Shown here: positions 63,010 through 64,000 of the stretch, piece by piece
Numbering within the stretch: position 1 is the first letter of the stretch
How the letters are laid out: each line of letters opens with the position of its first letter
NCBI RefSeq assembly: GCF_001941825.1
Contig: NZ_CP019038.1
Location: 62,001-126,000 of the forward strand
Length of the DNA stretch: 64,000 nucleotides
Origin: Massilia putida
Lineage (GTDB): Bacteria; Pseudomonadota; Gammaproteobacteria; Burkholderiales; Burkholderiaceae_D
Direction of reading: 5' to 3'
Program-made: the position numbers and the translations under genes
The notes under the pieces: generated by a model
Databases searched by the model: none
Told to the model about the DNA's origin: nothing
What the model saw: the letters and a program-made list of their open reading frames with translations, nothing else

Positions 63010-64000
63010 TTAATTTTCGAGTTCTTGCTTTCGAGCGTTGCAGCGCTCGATGCAAGCACGTACAGCCCTGATATCTGCTGACAGGTCAATTGGAGTGAGC
63101 AACTTCCGGTTTCCGCCAATCCTGATCATCGCTCTTTCTTCGTCTTGCCTCTTCAACAGAGCTTGCAGAACCTCGTCATGGGGTGCATAAACTAACGGCT
63201 CGAAATGCTTACACCGGTAGCATGGCACAGGCACAGATGTCGTTGCGCAAAAGGAGTATTTGCCGCAGTTTCCTACGGTCTCTAAACGCCCTTCGTTAGC
63301 AAACTCCAGTCTGCTTTCAGGAACGTCGGCCCGCGATGCTTGTGACTCGTCATCGATCAGGTTCCCTGTGAATGCCAGCGCCAGGGGAACTAGGGCAGAA
63401 CCCATTGACTCGTTAATTTTCCTCGCTTCTTCCGCGGGATCGTTGTAGTAAGCATCAAGGGAGCAGTCTTTTGTGTGTCCCAACCAGAACGAAAGCACAT
63501 GTTTCGGTACTCCTAGACGAGCAAGCTGTCGAGCACGGGTATGGCGCAAACGAGTAGCGGTCACCGAGATAGGATTGCCTGTACGATGACTAATCGGAGG
63601 CGTTATCGATAGTCGCGAATTGCCTCGCCCCGCCTGATGACTACTCCAATCGAGAATATGATAGGTAGCGGAGCGACTCAGATGAAATAAGCGATGATCC
63701 AAATGATCTTTCCAGTCCAAACCATAGTGAACGGTGAGGACACTCACAGCTTTTTCAATCTGGTAGGCAGCAGAAAACAGTGGCAACCTAACAGTGTCGG
63801 CCTCAGATAGCTTGATTTCAAGACGATTTTCAAAAAGCTCCTTAATTTCGTTCTTCTGAAGCTCGAACAGGTTCCACAAATGATCGGCGACTGGATGCAC
63901 TTCGACCTTGCTGTCGCGGAAATGGTGCTCGGCATTTATATCCTTTGCTCCCGGAAACAGTATCCTTCGTCCGCTATCCACCGTCCCGTCAACCCCGTCT
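63010..64000 (-). CDS. Tyrosine recombinase, partial (GmtY-like)
   Basis: The frame is open to the window edge, so the N-terminus is missing. The visible part includes a canonical catalytic end: TRLRHTRARQLARLGVP (HxxR with LRHT), WLGHTKDCSLDAYYNDP (His and Tyr). A cysteine cluster follows (CGKYSFC, CYRCKH). First gene of the trio and nearest to the island's outer end. Probably the main integrase acting on the dnaQ site. Confidence 0.8.
   Translation of the reverse strand, partial: DGVDGTVDSGRRILFPGAKDINAEHHFRDSKVEVHPVADHLWNLFELQKNEIKELFENRLEIKLSEADTVRLPLFSAAYQIEKAVSVLTVHYGLDWKDHLDHRLFHLSRSATYHILDWSSHQAGRGNSRLSITPPISHRTGNPISVTATRLRHTRARQLARLGVPKHVLSFWLGHTKDCSLDAYYNDPAEEARKINESMGSALVPLALAFTGNLIDDESQASRADVPESRLEFANEGRLETVGNCGKYSFCATTSVPVPCYRCKHFEPLVYAPHDEVLQALLKRQDEERAMIRIGGNRKLLTPIDLSADIRAVRACIERCNARKQELEN

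Larger units (their letters stand above)
52416..64000. mobile_element. Integrative island in the 5' end of dnaQ (right end beyond window)
   Basis: Left edge at about 52415, where dnaQ breaks. AT-richer sequence follows, with candidate recombinase sites, cargo of unknown and defence-like genes, decayed metal-efflux and transposase pieces, an IS3-family element, and a three-gene recombinase module at 60530-64000 whose first gene runs off the window. Orientation (recombinase operon pointing inward from the far edge) matches the thyA island. Confidence 0.75.

Overview
The window looks like chromosomal DNA of a GC-rich betaproteobacterium of the Oxalobacteraceae (Massilia-like). This is inferred from the gene content and from neighbour orders such as gloB / methyltransferase / rnhA / dnaQ, not from a database search. 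It has three parts: a left accessory region (about 1-20073), a GC-rich core block (about 20074-52415) and a right accessory region (about 52416 to beyond 64000).

Left region. At 1-4096 lie an ECF sigma factor / anti-sigma operon with a small His/Met-containing secreted protein, a SnoaL-like secreted protein, and a divergent LysR / YeiH pair. At 4477-10818 is a two-way arsenic cluster. On the minus strand it reads arsC (LMW-phosphatase type), arsR, a second such arsC, arsB, and a truncated glutaredoxin-type arsC. On the plus strand it reads an ArsO-like flavoprotein with a cysteine-rich tail, an MFS exporter and a second arsR. At 11514-18885 is a compact minus-strand operon of large tyrosine-recombinase-like proteins plus a small coiled-coil protein. 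Next to it, at 19028-19864, is a complete thyA. The chromosome's own thyA (20044-20601) breaks off at the codons after GVPF. The simplest reading is an integrative island that inserted into thyA and brought a replacement copy. The lost 3' part of native thyA is not in this window, so the island's left end is probably further left and the arsenic genes are probably its cargo.

Core block. It carries threonine aldolase, a chemoreceptor, an ABC exporter with an AttH/FtsX-type pair, an FAD-linked dehydrogenase, WrbA, YihY, a transsulfuration-family protein lacking the PLP lysine, a CBS protein, three c-di-GMP/HDOD signalling proteins, aroC, aidB, upp, an Hpt protein, a cold-shock gene with a long leader, a LysR regulator next to aceB, gloB, a methyltransferase and rnhA. 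The genes are tightly packed, with many ATGA overlaps.

Right region. Directly after rnhA the first five codons of dnaQ (MRQIV) are present, and then the sequence changes to AT-richer foreign DNA. This is a second island, inserted in the 5' end of dnaQ. It carries an unknown 592-residue protein with a HEPN-like R-x4-H motif, a DUF2971 protein, a decayed CusA-type pump fragment, a helical-repeat gene truncated beside an IS3-family element, and a 145-residue unknown. It ends with a three-gene module of two tyrosine recombinases with cysteine clusters and a small coiled-coil protein, resembling the gamma-mobile-trio (GmtY/GmtZ/GmtX) arrangement. The two islands share a design: a recombinase operon at one end, oriented inward from the edge, cargo behind it, a small coiled-coil partner joined by an 8-nt gene overlap, and insertion inside a core DNA-metabolism gene.
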